Shown one piece after another: positions 17,718 through 27,047 of a stretch of DNA of 64,000 bases. The stretch comes from Fimivicinus intestinavium (GTDB lineage: Bacteria > Bacillota > Clostridia > Oscillospirales > Acutalibacteraceae). Below the pieces are notes generated by a model. The model ran no database searches, was not told the origin of the DNA, and saw only the letters and a program-made list of their open reading frames with translations. The translations under genes were made by a program, and so were the position numbers. Numbering within the stretch: the stretch's first letter is position 1; each line of letters begins with the position of its first letter. Location of the stretch: NCBI GenBank assembly GCA_018715765.1, contig DVKY01000027.1, forward strand, positions 1-64,000, given 5' to 3'.

Positions 17718-18596
17718 TCAAGAGGCCGTATAGTTCACCGTGAAATTCACACTGAGCTTCGCAGCCGGGCTGAGAAGTAAATATTTCGCCGTTGCGTCCA
17801 CATTCTCTGTGAAGGTGAGCGTGGCTTTGCTGATCTTTCCGCTGGAGGGATTAACCGTTACCGTGAGCTTGCCGTTGGAGAGCGCGATGGAGGCGGTTTT
17901 TACCGTAATACCGCTGACGCCGAGCACCTCGCCGACCGCGTTCACCGTGGAGCTGATTTCATCCAGCTCCGCAAAGAAAAAGTAGCCGCCCGCGCCCTGC
18001 TTCAGCGCGTTATCTGTGCCGCTCTGCGGCTTCAATGACAGCGTAAGAATATAGTTGCCGCCGCTCTCCGTGCAGGTTGCATTGGAGACATCGGCAGTAG
18101 AAAGCGCTTTCAGCGCCGCGCTTGACCCGCTCAGCGCCACATTGTTTCGATTGATCACAGCAGCATATTTCTGCTCTGTCAGGTTCAAATTGACCACGCT
18201 AACGCTTCCGCTCGTGATCTTGCGCGAATAGACGGCGGATGTCTTGGCGATTTTCTTGACCGCCGCATTATAATAGGCGACGATCTCCTTTACTCCACTG
18301 GGAGCCTTGGAAGCAGCCGCAGTTGTGCCCTGCTGCTGCACCGGTTTGGTTGCGGCAGTCTGGCTGGAAGTCTGGCTTTCCGCAACGCTTTCAGAGGCGG
18401 AAGACCCTGTTGTATCTGAAGTGCCGTCCGGCAGGCTTGCAGCTGTGCCTCCGGCCGTGACCGGCGCTTCACCGGCACTTGGAGTCGTGTCCCCGGTGGT
18501 ATCCTCCGGCTCGCCGGATCCGGCGCAGGCCGCCAGAGAGAGCAGCAGCGCAAGCGTTGTCAATAAGGCAATCCATTTTTTAAAGGTTGGTTTCAT
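17718..18596 (-). CDS. Secreted lipoprotein of unknown function
   Basis: About 292 residues. A type II signal peptide (KKWIALLTTLALLLSLAAC) gives a lipidated cysteine at residue 24. It is followed by a roughly 75-residue linker rich in Ser, Thr, Gly and Ala, and a C-terminal domain of about 190 residues with alternating hydrophobic strands, which looks like a beta-rich extracytoplasmic fold. I chose ATG 18596 because GGAAAGGGG lies upstream; longer readings begin in non-coding DNA. The gene stands alone and I do not recognise the domain. Confidence 0.72.
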   Translation of the reverse strand: MKPTFKKWIALLTTLALLLSLAACAGSGEPEDTTGDTTPSAGEAPVTAGGTAASLPDGTSDTTGSSASESVAESQTSSQTAATKPVQQQGTTAAASKAPSGVKEIVAYYNAAVKKIAKTSAVYSRKITSGSVSVVNLNLTEQKYAAVINRNNVALSGSSAALKALSTADVSNATCTESGGNYILTLSLKPQSGTDNALKQGAGGYFFFAELDEISSTVNAVGEVLGVSGITVKTASIALSNGKLTVTVNPSSGKISKATLTFTENVDATAKYLLLSPAAKLSVNFTVNYTAS

Positions 18597-18743
18597 GAGA
18601 TTCAACCCCTTTCCATTGGTTATTATCATAATACACAGGAGGCGTCCAGAAGTCAATTCAACCATAGAATTAAAATTCGCCGAAAAAAGGATGCGTAAAA
18701 AGCAAAAAACTAAGAAAGTTGGCACAGCCCGCCCACAAGCATC

Positions 18744-18772
18744 TTGCATTGCGGGCCGGAAATCCGTATACT
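18744..18772 (+). promoter_or_regulatory. Promoter for rarA
   Basis: TTGCAT (18744-18749), a 17-base spacer and TATACT (18767-18772) lie 40 bases before the rarA start codon. Confidence 0.5.
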
Positions 18773-18811
18773 AGAGGAACCGATTTGATTAAAGGGAGGG
18801 GGAGCCGCTTT

Positions 18812-20083
18812 ATGTCCGCTCCGCTGGCCGACCGGCTGCGCCCGCAATCGCTTGACGATATCGTGGGCCAAACGCATCTTCTGGGGGAAGGAAAGCCCCT
18901 GCGCAATATCATCCTTTCCGGCGAGCTGCCCAATCTGATCTTCTACGGTCCCTCCGGCGTGGGGAAAACGACGCTCGCCACCATCATCGCACGCACGACA
19001 AACCGCCGCCTGCACCGGCTTAACGGCACCACGGCCTCCACGGCCGATATCCGCGAGGTTGTCTCCGAGCTGGATACCCTTGCCGCGCCCAACGGCATCC
19101 TCCTCTACCTGGATGAAATCCAGTATTTTAATAAGAAACAGCAGCAATCCCTGCTGGAATATATCGAAAACGGGCAAATCACCCTGATTGCCTCCACCAC
19201 AGAGAACCCCTATTTTTATATTTATAACGCCATCCTCAGCCGCTCCACCGTGTTTGAATTTAAGGCTGTGGAGCCACAGGAGATTGAGCGTGCTGTGCGG
19301 CGGGCGTTTGCCTGTCTCGAGCAGGAGCGCGGCGAGAAAATTTGCCCCGAGGAGAGCGTGATCCCTTATATTGCGCGGGCTTGCGGCGGGGATGTGCGCA
19401 AATCCATCAACGCGGTGGAGCTCTGTGTGCTGGCTTCTCCCAACCCCAGGCCGGGAGAGCCCCGCGTGGTGACGCTTGCACACGCGCAGGAGCTTTCGCA
19501 GCGCAGCGCAATGCGCTATGACCGGGCGGGGGACGAGCATTACGATATTCTCTCCGCCTTTCAAAAATCTATGCGCGGCTCCGACCCAGATGCGGCGCTG
19601 CACTACCTGGCACGGCTTTTGGAGGCAGGCGATCTGCCCAGCGCCACGCGCCGGCTGATGGTGTGCGCCTGCGAGGATGTGGGCCTCGCCTACCCGATGA
19701 TTCTCCCCATTGTCAAAGCCGCTGTGGACACCGCCCTGCAGGTCGGCCTTCCAGAGGCGCGCATCCCACTTGCCGACGCTGTGGTGCTGGTGGCCACGGC
19801 TCCAAAATCCAACAGCGCCTATGAGGGGATCAACCGCGCCATGGAGGATATCCGCCGGGGGAAAAGCGGCCCGATCCCCCGCACGCTTCAAAACGTCCAT
19901 TATGACGGGGCGGATAACCCAAATAAGGGCCAGTTTTATGAATATCCGCACGATTATCCCAACCACTGGCTTGCGCAGCAGTACCTGCCCGACGCGCTGA
20001 AGCACGCCCGCTATTATGAATATGGCGAGAATAAAACGGAGCAGGCGGCCAAAGCCTACTGGGAGAAGATCAAGAAAGCATGA
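18812..20083 (+). CDS. rarA: Replication-associated recombination protein A (AAA+ clamp-loader-like)
   Basis: A 423-residue protein of the RarA/MgsA family, which acts at stalled replication forks. The start DRLRPQSLDDIVGQ is diagnostic. The Walker A motif GPSGVGKTT is at 46-54, Walker B is LYLDEIQ, and the sensor is STTENP. The C-terminal part has the family's YDILSAFQKSMRGSDPDAAL and the PKSNSAY..AMEDIRRGKSGPIP stretch. ATG 18812 follows GGGAGGGGGAG. Confidence 0.95.
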   Translation: MSAPLADRLRPQSLDDIVGQTHLLGEGKPLRNIILSGELPNLIFYGPSGVGKTTLATIIARTTNRRLHRLNGTTASTADIREVVSELDTLAAPNGILLYLDEIQYFNKKQQQSLLEYIENGQITLIASTTENPYFYIYNAILSRSTVFEFKAVEPQEIERAVRRAFACLEQERGEKICPEESVIPYIARACGGDVRKSINAVELCVLASPNPRPGEPRVVTLAHAQELSQRSAMRYDRAGDEHYDILSAFQKSMRGSDPDAALHYLARLLEAGDLPSATRRLMVCACEDVGLAYPMILPIVKAAVDTALQVGLPEARIPLADAVVLVATAPKSNSAYEGINRAMEDIRRGKSGPIPRTLQNVHYDGADNPNKGQFYEYPHDYPNHWLAQQYLPDALKHARYYEYGENKTEQAAKAYWEKIKKA

Positions 20084-20093
20084 GGAGCCTTTG

Positions 20094-20849
20094 ATGAGAC
20101 CACGTCTGCCGGCCCGGCAATCGTTCTGCGGCCGTGTTACAACCACTGCCCTCAACAGGGATGCGCTGAAGCTCCTTGCCGCCGGGGCGATGCTGATCGA
20201 TCACATTGGCTGGCGGTTTTTGGATTTTTGGAGCGTAGCCGGGCAGGTTTCTCACATCATTGGCCGCATTGCCATGCCGGTTTTATGCTTTTTTGTAGCG
20301 GAGGGGTACGCGCACACGCGCAGCCGAAAGCGTTATGCGCTGCGGCTAATGCTGTTTGCGCTGCTTTCACAGCTGCCATACGCGCTGTTTCAAAGCAGAT
20401 TAGGGCAGGAGCTGCGGCTCAACGCAATCTTCACGCTGCTATTCTGCTTTTTGAACGTGCTAAGCTATGAGAAGCTTGTAGATTGCCCGCTGCGCTGGCC
20501 TGCGGTATTTGGCTGCGCCGCCGCAACGGCATGGTGCGATTGGCCGGTTACAGCCGTTTTCTTTACGCTCAGCTTCTGGGTGTTTCGGGCGAACCGGGGC
20601 CGACGGGCCGCCGCCTTTTTGTTGACAGCGGCCTTCTATTTTTGCCTGGAGCTTTTCGCGGGGCTCGCAGCCGGCGCATCCCCGGCGAAAGCCCTGCTTG
20701 CCAGCCTGTATACGCTCGGAGCCTTGGCTGCGCCTGTGCTGCTCCAGCTTTATAGCGGCCAAAATGGCCGCCTACTGCAAAGCCGGTGGGGGAAACAGCT
20801 GTTTTACTGGTTCTATCCGATGCATCTGCTGGTGCTCACCCTGCTGTGA
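20094..20849 (+). CDS. TraX-like membrane protein
   Basis: A 251-residue membrane protein with about eight segments. LKLLAAGAMLIDHIG near the N-terminus, then RIAMPVLCFFVAEGY and RYALRLMLFALLSQLPYALF, match the TraX family. TraX acetylates F-pilin, but in Firmicutes chromosomal TraX-like proteins have no known substrate and probably modify an envelope component. It starts 10 bp after rarA with a GAGGAG site overlapping the rarA stop region, so it is cotranscribed. Confidence 0.82.
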   Translation: MRPRLPARQSFCGRVTTTALNRDALKLLAAGAMLIDHIGWRFLDFWSVAGQVSHIIGRIAMPVLCFFVAEGYAHTRSRKRYALRLMLFALLSQLPYALFQSRLGQELRLNAIFTLLFCFLNVLSYEKLVDCPLRWPAVFGCAAATAWCDWPVTAVFFTLSFWVFRANRGRRAAAFLLTAAFYFCLELFAGLAAGASPAKALLASLYTLGALAAPVLLQLYSGQNGRLLQSRWGKQLFYWFYPMHLLVLTLL

Positions 20850-20861
20850 ATACAAAACAAC

Positions 20862-20903
20862 AACGCCGTGAAGGAGCGCACCCTCTCACGGCGTTTGATT
20901 TTT
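20862..20903. terminator. Terminator between traX-like and MFS genes
   Basis: AACGCCGTGA (20862-20871) pairs with TCACGGCGTT (20886-20895), followed by TGATTTTT on the plus strand. It separates two convergent genes. Confidence 0.7.
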
Positions 20904-22141
20904 CAGGGAGGGGAGATTATTCCCCGGCCTCGATTTGCTGCTTCCCCTTTGGGGGAACCCCTCGTGACCCTCTTGCAGACAAACAGCCCAACGAGCAGCA
21001 GCACAGGAAAAATGATCGCGGCAAGCAGGCCTGTTTTCAGCTCCCCACCCGCTGCATTGGAGATGAATCCAACCGCCGAGGGTCCAGAGGTGCAGCCAAG
21101 ATCGCCCGCAAGGGCCAACAGGGCAAACATCGCCGTGCCGCCCTTCGGGCAGGAGGCCGAAGCCAAACTGAAAGTGCCGGGCCACAAAATCCCCACAGAG
21201 AGCCCGCATAGCCCGCAGCCCGCCAAGGAGAGCAGCGGATAGGGGGAAAGCGTGGCAATCAGGTAGCTCAGGATGCACAGCACGCCGCTGCCAGTCATAA
21301 AGGCAACCAGCGGAATTTTCTCGCTGAATTTCGCGTAAAATACGCGGGATAAGCCCATTAAAATAGCAAACATGCAAGGCCCGGCAAGGTCTCCAACGCT
21401 TTTGGAAATTTGCAGGCCGGATTCCGCAAAGGCGGAGGCCCACTGGCTCATCGCCTGCTCCGACGCGCCCGCGCACACCATCAGCAGCACAAACACCCAA
21501 AAGCTTTTGCTTGCCAACAGCTTGCGCACCGGCATTGTCTCTTCCGCCTCGTGCAGCGCGGCGATTGGCACCTGTGAGTAATAAAATGCATTGAGCAACG
21601 GGAGAGCCGCCCACAGCAGGCTGAGAATGCGCCAATTCTCAATGCCGGCAAGGGAAAAGAACGCCGTCGAGACCACAATTACCAGCACACAGCCCCAGCA
21701 ATAAAAGGAGTGCAGCAGGCTCATCGCCGCGGACTTGCGCTCGGTGGGGCAGGCCTCCACAATCGGGCTGACAAGAACCTCGATCAATCCTCCGCCGATT
21801 GCATAAAGGCCAACCGCGAGCAGAAGGCCGTAGTAAGGATCCGCAAACAGCTCCGGAAAAACGCCGAGCCCCATAAGCCCCGCCGCGGCGCAGATGTGCG
21901 CGGTAATAATAGAAATCCGGTATCCAATTTTATCCACCCATTTGGCGCTGATCAGATCCACCGCCAGCTGAATGCCGAAGTTAATGGTTACGAGGGAAGT
22001 GATTCTGTCCAGAGAGATGTGATATTCACTCTGAAAGGTGAGAAAAAGCAGCGGCACAAAGGTGTTGACGATTGCTTGGGTGATATAGCCGAAATAGCTT
22101 GCATAGAGCGTATGGTTATAGCTTTGTCTTATTTTTTGCAT
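20903..22141 (-). CDS. MFS transporter
   Basis: About 412 residues with 12 membrane segments. It begins QKIRQSYNHTLYASYFGYITQAIVNTF; the loop KWVDKIGYRI matches the D-x-x-G-x-R signature of major facilitators, and GLSVGILWPGTF lies in the second half. The nearest relatives I can think of are sugar/fucose-permease-like carriers, but the substrate is undetermined. ATG 22141 follows CGGAGGGG; a longer reading from 22300 has no coding character. Confidence 0.82.
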   Translation of the reverse strand: MQKIRQSYNHTLYASYFGYITQAIVNTFVPLLFLTFQSEYHISLDRITSLVTINFGIQLAVDLISAKWVDKIGYRISIITAHICAAAGLMGLGVFPELFADPYYGLLLAVGLYAIGGGLIEVLVSPIVEACPTERKSAAMSLLHSFYCWGCVLVIVVSTAFFSLAGIENWRILSLLWAALPLLNAFYYSQVPIAALHEAEETMPVRKLLASKSFWVFVLLMVCAGASEQAMSQWASAFAESGLQISKSVGDLAGPCMFAILMGLSRVFYAKFSEKIPLVAFMTGSGVLCILSYLIATLSPYPLLSLAGCGLCGLSVGILWPGTFSLASASCPKGGTAMFALLALAGDLGCTSGPSAVGFISNAAGGELKTGLLAAIIFPVLLLVGLFVCKRVTRGSPKGEAANRGRGIISPP

Positions 22142-22375
22142 TCTGCCCCTCCGTATGATAAGCAATATATCAGACCGCAGGCCCCGTCGGCGTCGGCTTA
22201 TTGATCCGGTCAAATAATTTTGTAGATAGTATAAAGGCTCCCCCTGCATCCTGTCCATACACTTTTCGGCAAAAAATGTGCTGCAATTGGAATCCACCAA
22301 TCCGCAGCACGCTATCCCGCAGCCGGCAGATACAGGCCCCCCGGCGCGTTGCTTACAGTATGTATCTGAAACCCG

Positions 22376-23086
22376 TTATTCTACATACAAATCCCGAACG
22401 CCTTCTACCGCTCGGATGCTCTCCACAATCAAATCCAGATCGTGCAGATTACGGGTATAGACCAATATTTTCAGCACCGGCGCTTTTTTGCGCTTGCCCT
22501 CCTCGCTGTCGATATTCAGCAGCTCCATGGAGGCCAGATCTCCGCCGCAGCGCCGGATGACCTTCCCTACACGGGAGGCCTGCTGGCCGACATCCTCCAC
22601 CTCCACATAGAGGTTGCGGCCGGCGTTTCCGCGCGCGGAAACCCGCTTGAGCAAATTGAGCGTGATATAAATGACCAGCGTGGCAATCAGCGCGCCCACA
22701 TAGAAACCGGAACCCACTGCGATCCCCACGCAGGAAACGGCCCACAGGCTTGCGGCAGTTGTCAGCCCTTTGACACTGAAGCCCTCACGCAGGATGGTGC
22801 CTGCACCGAGAAAGCCGATGCCGCTGATCACCTGCGCGCTCATGCGGGTGGGATCGATATCCATTACGCCGGTATATTGCTGGGAGAGAAAGCTGGAGGT
22901 AATCATCACCAAGGCCGAACCAACTGCCACCAGAATGTGGGTTCGGAAACCGGCAGGGCGATGGGAATGCTCCCGCTCATAGCCGATAAATCCCCCGCAC
23001 ACAGCGGCCAGCACCAGCTTGAAAGCGGAATCCAGTGCAAGCCTCAAAATATCATTTTGCCATAGCGTTAGAAAAAAAGCTTTCAT
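22376..23086 (-). CDS. MgtC/SapB family protein
   Basis: About 236 residues. The N-terminal membrane half carries the family's GGFIGYEREHSHRPAGFRTHILV, then ISGIGFLGAGTI and GLTTAASLW. The C-terminal 80 residues form a soluble ACT-like domain. MgtC-type proteins modulate Mg2+ homeostasis and ATP synthase or phosphate physiology; the exact role here is not known. ATG 23086 has AGGAGG upstream. The 234 bases between this gene and the MFS gene (22142-22375) hold no gene. Confidence 0.9.
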   Translation of the reverse strand: MKAFFLTLWQNDILRLALDSAFKLVLAAVCGGFIGYEREHSHRPAGFRTHILVAVGSALVMITSSFLSQQYTGVMDIDPTRMSAQVISGIGFLGAGTILREGFSVKGLTTAASLWAVSCVGIAVGSGFYVGALIATLVIYITLNLLKRVSARGNAGRNLYVEVEDVGQQASRVGKVIRRCGGDLASMELLNIDSEEGKRKKAPVLKILVYTRNLHDLDLIVESIRAVEGVRDLYVE

Positions 23087-23141
23087 TGGGCGCCTCCTAT
23101 CTTCTCCTTCACAAGATTCATCACACTTTTGCCGAAAAAAC

Positions 23142-23169
23142 TTGCATTCAACCGGATTTCGCGTACAAT
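23142..23169 (+). promoter_or_regulatory. Promoter for the mltG-like gene
   Basis: TTGCAT (23142-23147), a 16-base spacer and TACAAT (23164-23169) lie about 125 bases before the start codon. Confidence 0.4.
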
Positions 23170-23292
23170 AAGAAACAGCGGTAGCCTCTGCCGGCCCTCC
23201 AGCTTCAAAGCAGTCCATCGCCGGGGGCCTTGCAGCCTGCGTTCCACATATCACCTGGAAACCCGCAGTTGCAGTGTGAAAAGGAGAAACGT

Positions 23293-24147
23293 ATGAAAAA
23301 TCAAAAAAGGGTCAGCATCTCTCTGTTATGTATTATACTATGTTTCTTTTTGGCCTCCTGTGCACAGCAGCAAGCCGGACAGGAAAGCACAGAGCCTCCG
23401 AACACCGTTCGCATTACGATCCCGGAGGGCTCTACCGCAGCCGACATTGGCGCGCTGCTGGAAAAGGCCGGTTTATTTTCACAAACAGATTTTTTAAACC
23501 AGATCAACCGCGGCGCTTACGACAGCGCGCTCGTTGCACAGATCGGCGAATGGGAAAACCGGGCGTTCCTGCTGGAGGGGTATCTATTCCCAGACACGTA
23601 TGAGTTTTATAAGGACGACACACCGGAGCGCGTCATCGACAAGCTCCTTACCAACCTGGAGCGTAAAATCACCGACGCGCATAAGGCCCGCGCTGAAGAT
23701 CTGGATATGAGCATTGACGAGGTGTTGACGCTCGCCTCGATCATTCAGGCGGAGGCGGGGGATCCTGCGCAGATGAAAACCGTCTCCTCTGTTTTACACA
23801 ACCGGCTCAATAGCACGAGCCACCCGAAGCTGGAATGCGATGTTACAATTTTTTATCTGGAAGAGGACGTTCAGCCTTTTTTGACAGAGGACCAGGATCG
23901 TTTTAATCCTTATTATAATACCTATAAATGTACCGGCCTGCCGGAAGGGCCAATCTGTAACCCCGGCATGGATGCAATTGAAGCGGCGCTCTATCCGGAG
24001 GAGACGGACTATTTCTATTTCGCCACCGATCAGGCGGGCGGATATTATTACGCGAAAACGCTTGCCGAACACAACCGGAACTGGGCGGAAATCCAACAGA
24101 AAAACGCCTCGCTGGAGGCCTCCTCCCAGGCGGCTCCCGATGCATAA
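23293..24147 (+). CDS. mltG: Endolytic transglycosylase MltG, lipoprotein form
   Basis: A 284-residue YceG-like protein. After a signal sequence with lipobox LASC (Cys at about 22) come a LysM-like subdomain (VRITIPEGSTAADIGALLEKAGL) and the catalytic domain: EGYLFPDTYEF, LASIIQAEAG with the catalytic Glu, VLHNRLN, and LECDVTIFY. MltG cuts nascent glycan strands and so sets their length. Classical MltG is anchored by a transmembrane helix, while this one appears lipid-anchored. An AAAAGGAG site precedes the ATG. Confidence 0.88.
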   Translation: MKNQKRVSISLLCIILCFFLASCAQQQAGQESTEPPNTVRITIPEGSTAADIGALLEKAGLFSQTDFLNQINRGAYDSALVAQIGEWENRAFLLEGYLFPDTYEFYKDDTPERVIDKLLTNLERKITDAHKARAEDLDMSIDEVLTLASIIQAEAGDPAQMKTVSSVLHNRLNSTSHPKLECDVTIFYLEEDVQPFLTEDQDRFNPYYNTYKCTGLPEGPICNPGMDAIEAALYPEETDYFYFATDQAGGYYYAKTLAEHNRNWAEIQQKNASLEASSQAAPDA

Positions 24148-24263
24148 GGCTTATTGGAATAGTGTAATCCAGATTATCAAAAAACGCAATCCCCAAAGCA
24201 AGAAAATGCATTTCCCGATATGCAAAGTTTGAAATAAGACAGCTGAAAGCAATATAAATGTGA

Positions 24264-24659
24264 TTATTCCGAAAGCTTTCGCCACAGATTGGCTATATAT
24301 AAAGCCTGCTGGCGTTTCAAGTAACCGGGAACAAAAGGCTTCATCCACCGGCGCTTTGCCTCGACCTGCTCCGTGAAGGTCACGCGAACGCCTTCATCCA
24401 CAGCTGTAAACAGGCCTGACCAGTGGCCGACCATGTTGCGGTTCTCCATATCGAATTCCCACAGGTGAAGGGGCTTATTTGCCGTGACGGTGAAACGGGT
24501 GGAGTATCCGCTTTTTGTATATTCTATAAAACAGGTTTCCGATAGAATTTCTACCTTGCTAAGGTCGCTGCGCCAGGAGGTATCCTCCAGGTTGGTGACG
24601 ATATCCCACAGTGTTTCAACACTGTATGGAAAGACAACGGTAATCTTTGAAACAGCCAT
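24264..24659 (-). CDS. SRPBCC-fold protein (polyketide cyclase/START-like)
   Basis: A 131-residue protein with an N-terminal strand and helix VVFPYSVETLWDIVTNLEDTSWRSDL, typical of the START/Bet v 1 fold, which binds hydrophobic ligands. It ends in an amphipathic C-terminal helix. ATG 24659 lies ten bases after GAGGAGG. It converges with mltG, and 24148-24263 holds no obvious terminator. No function can be assigned. Confidence 0.75.
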   Translation of the reverse strand: MAVSKITVVFPYSVETLWDIVTNLEDTSWRSDLSKVEILSETCFIEYTKSGYSTRFTVTANKPLHLWEFDMENRNMVGHWSGLFTAVDEGVRVTFTEQVEAKRRWMKPFVPGYLKRQQALYIANLWRKLSE

Positions 24660-24970
24660 TGTGCGAATCCTCCTCATTTTCACCAATGTGCGTCCAACGC
24701 TCAAGGATCTTTCCCCCGTGGTGGGCTTTTGCCTGGCACGAGGTTACTTCGCCCTTTTGCCTTGATGCTCTGCTGCGGCCTGAAACAAGCTCCCTGCCCT
24801 TTCACCGATTTTCCACCCATCCCGGATGGCTGTGGAAGCTGGCTTGCAACCGCTTGCAGTTCCTCTAGCTCCAGCAATTATACCGCCGCATCAAAAAGGT
24901 CTGCACAGGTCGCAATTCAGGCCGCACAGGGAAAACGCGGCGCCTAATAATGAAGCCCGTTCCCCCTTGT
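24660..24970. other. Gene-free stretch
   Basis: No coding sequence is apparent. A minus-strand TATAAT (24877-24882) could be the -10 box of the SRPBCC gene promoter, but there is no convincing -35 box. Confidence 0.4.
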
Positions 24971-25606
24971 TCACATCTTCTTGACAGGCTGGCGAATCAC
25001 TGTTTTCAGATTTTCCGGCTTGCACCGCCGCGCGTCGCTGAGATAAATTTCATGATGGCGGCGATTTTCACTGTCATCTATCGTATACCCCTGCGCACAG
25101 GCATACGCTGCCATCGCTCGAACGGTGTCCGGCTCGTTGTCGTAAGGCCCCAGGTGCATACACTGGACACAAAGCCCATCCTCATAAGTCAAAAACTCCA
25201 CGGCGGAAAAATCCTTTCCCTTTTTCTCCGAGGCTTCCCGGATGGCCCAGTCAAAAACCTCTCTGGTAACAAACTCTGGCAGACGAATCAGGGAGAGCCA
25301 GCAGAAGGCCTCTTTATGGGCAAAATTGATCTCGCCCCCCGCCTCCATCCACCAAAGCCCCTCCAGAGGCGGAACTACATAGTCGAAGTAGCCAGTGAGC
25401 TTCCGGCTGCCCAGCTTGCTCATCTTGATGGTGAAGGCTGTAGCGTATAAAAGGCCTATAGCCTCCTGATACGCACCGCCCGCCTCATTGGGGTTTCCTT
25501 GCCCGCGAACAGCTAGAAAATTCATGGCGGGAACATTGATGATGTGGGGCTTTTGGGGCGGCAGATAGAATTCCCGATATTCCTTTTTGTAATCAAACGG
25601 CGCCAT
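24971..25606 (-). CDS. GyrI-like small-molecule-binding domain protein
   Basis: A 211-residue stand-alone GyrI-like domain protein. It has the pair of repeats typical of the fold, including MNFLAVRGQGNPNE near the start, FDYVVPPLEGLWWMEAGG in the middle and CMHLGPYDNEPDTVRAM near the end. The family binds hydrophobic or cationic ligands and in some cases hydrolyses cyclopropanoids. It is the last gene of a WYL regulator-TfoX-GyrI operon, 4 bp after the TfoX-like gene. Confidence 0.85.
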   Translation of the reverse strand: MAPFDYKKEYREFYLPPQKPHIINVPAMNFLAVRGQGNPNEAGGAYQEAIGLLYATAFTIKMSKLGSRKLTGYFDYVVPPLEGLWWMEAGGEINFAHKEAFCWLSLIRLPEFVTREVFDWAIREASEKKGKDFSAVEFLTYEDGLCVQCMHLGPYDNEPDTVRAMAAYACAQGYTIDDSENRRHHEIYLSDARRCKPENLKTVIRQPVKKM

Positions 25607-25610
25607 CGTC

Positions 25611-25940
25611 TCATTCCTCCTCTTTTTTCGGCAGAACCCGCAGGGACTCGCAGGTAAGACGGGTCAGCGCCGTCATCTGCTCCCGGTCGTCCACATCCTC
25701 CACCAGAAAGTATTCCTTCGCCCCCTCATAGGGAGGGCGCTTAGGCAGGCTGGGAAAGGCAGACTTTCCCGCTGGAGTGATCTTCACAAAAAACTGGTTG
25801 TCACAGATGGCGGCGAAAAAAAGGCCGTCGCAAAACAATCCATATTCGCCGAACATTCGCTTGGCGTGGATGCTGCCCACACCTGCCAGCTGCTCGGTCA
25901 CATAGTCCACAAAGCTTTTATCAGACGCTATGACGGTCAT
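25611..25940 (-). CDS. TfoX N-terminal domain protein
   Basis: A 109-residue protein matching the TfoX/Sxy N-terminal domain: FVDYVTEQLAGVGSIHAKRMFGEYGLFCDGLFFAAICDNQFFVK. TfoX controls competence in gamma-Proteobacteria, but the short Firmicute versions have no proven role. It overlaps the upstream WYL regulator gene by 4 bp (ATGA), so it is translationally coupled. Confidence 0.88.
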   Translation of the reverse strand: MTVIASDKSFVDYVTEQLAGVGSIHAKRMFGEYGLFCDGLFFAAICDNQFFVKITPAGKSAFPSLPKRPPYEGAKEYFLVEDVDDREQMTALTRLTCESLRVLPKKEEE

Positions 25941-26848
25941 CCCCTGTCCCTGTATTTTTCTGTCAGCCTTGCTCCCAGCAAACGCAGCGTTTCCCGCAAA
26001 TCCACCGGTTCCAGCAATTCAGCGCCGTCCCCAAAGGTCAGCAGCCAGCTCAGGCTGCTGTCCCGATCCGGAAAACTACCGGTAAACCGCAGCTTGCCGC
26101 TTGGCTCCACGGTGAAGCTGTCGGCTCCATACTCCTCGACCAGCCTCCACTGATACGCCGGCTCAAAGAGGACGGTGATCTCATAGGCCGCCGGAAAGAT
26201 GCGCTCCGGGTCAAGCTCCGGCAAGGGCGCCTGCCGTGGCTGGAAGGGTGCGCCGGCAGAAAGATTGGTCATACGGTTGAGCTTAAACAGTCGAAAATCC
26301 CGCCGTTTCTGGCACCAGGCCCACAGGTACCAGGCAGACCAGTGAAAAACCAGATAGTAGGGCTCCACCTCCCGCTGCGATTCTCCCTTTGGGGAAAAGT
26401 AGGTAAACCGGACGGTACGTGCCTGCTCCATGGCAGTCTGAATGGCTTCTATTTTCGGAGAGAGGCTGGTCTTATACCACGAGGAGAGATCAATCAGTAT
26501 ATGTGCGCTGCCAGGGGTCAAGCAGCCTGACCCGGCGGAAAGTTTCTCCATCAGCTGGGCGTAGCGGCGGGTACCGCTGACGCTGTCCAGGCTGCGCAGG
26601 CCCGCCAGAATGGCCTGCATTTCGGCAGAGGTGAGAACGGTGCGGTCCACTCGGTAGCTCTCCATGATGGAGATGCCGCCGCCCGCGCCCTGCACAGTGG
26701 AAAGCGGGATGCCGGCCTGGCACAGGGCGTCAATATCCCGCTGGATGGTCCGCCTGGATACCTCAAATTGCTCCGCCAGCTCCGGCGCGGTGACCCTTTC
26801 GCGCTGGAGGAGAATGGAGAGGATCCCGATAAGCCGTTCCATTTTCAT
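25937..26848 (-). CDS. YafY/DeoR-type regulator with WYL domain
   Basis: A 303-residue regulator. The N-terminal winged helix is RLIGILSILLQRERVTAPELAEQFEVSRRTIQRDIDAL, followed by a WYL domain (VEPYYLVFHWSAWYLWAWCQKR at about 165-185, then FRLFKLNRM) and a C-terminal WCX region. WYL domains bind nucleic acids or nucleotides. It heads the operon with TfoX and GyrI-like genes and probably regulates it. Confidence 0.9.
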   Translation of the reverse strand: MKMERLIGILSILLQRERVTAPELAEQFEVSRRTIQRDIDALCQAGIPLSTVQGAGGGISIMESYRVDRTVLTSAEMQAILAGLRSLDSVSGTRRYAQLMEKLSAGSGCLTPGSAHILIDLSSWYKTSLSPKIEAIQTAMEQARTVRFTYFSPKGESQREVEPYYLVFHWSAWYLWAWCQKRRDFRLFKLNRMTNLSAGAPFQPRQAPLPELDPERIFPAAYEITVLFEPAYQWRLVEEYGADSFTVEPSGKLRFTGSFPDRDSSLSWLLTFGDGAELLEPVDLRETLRLLGARLTEKYRDRG

Positions 26849-27047
26849 TGCTTTATGCCCTCCGCCTGTGTAATCAGTCCTTCCATTTTTTCACCGAAAG
26901 AATTTCATAGATTATGCTCTTGCTCCAGATTTTCAGCACTGACACGAATCCGTTCCATGGCGCTTACCGCCCATAATGCTTGGTAACTATGCCGTCTAAA
27001 CGCTGATTTGCCTCCGCGCGCATACAGTCTCGTTTGCTTTCTGAAAT

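Noticed and set aside
18710..20155. A 481-codon open frame opposite rarA
   Set aside because: It is the antisense shadow of rarA, which has all its motifs.
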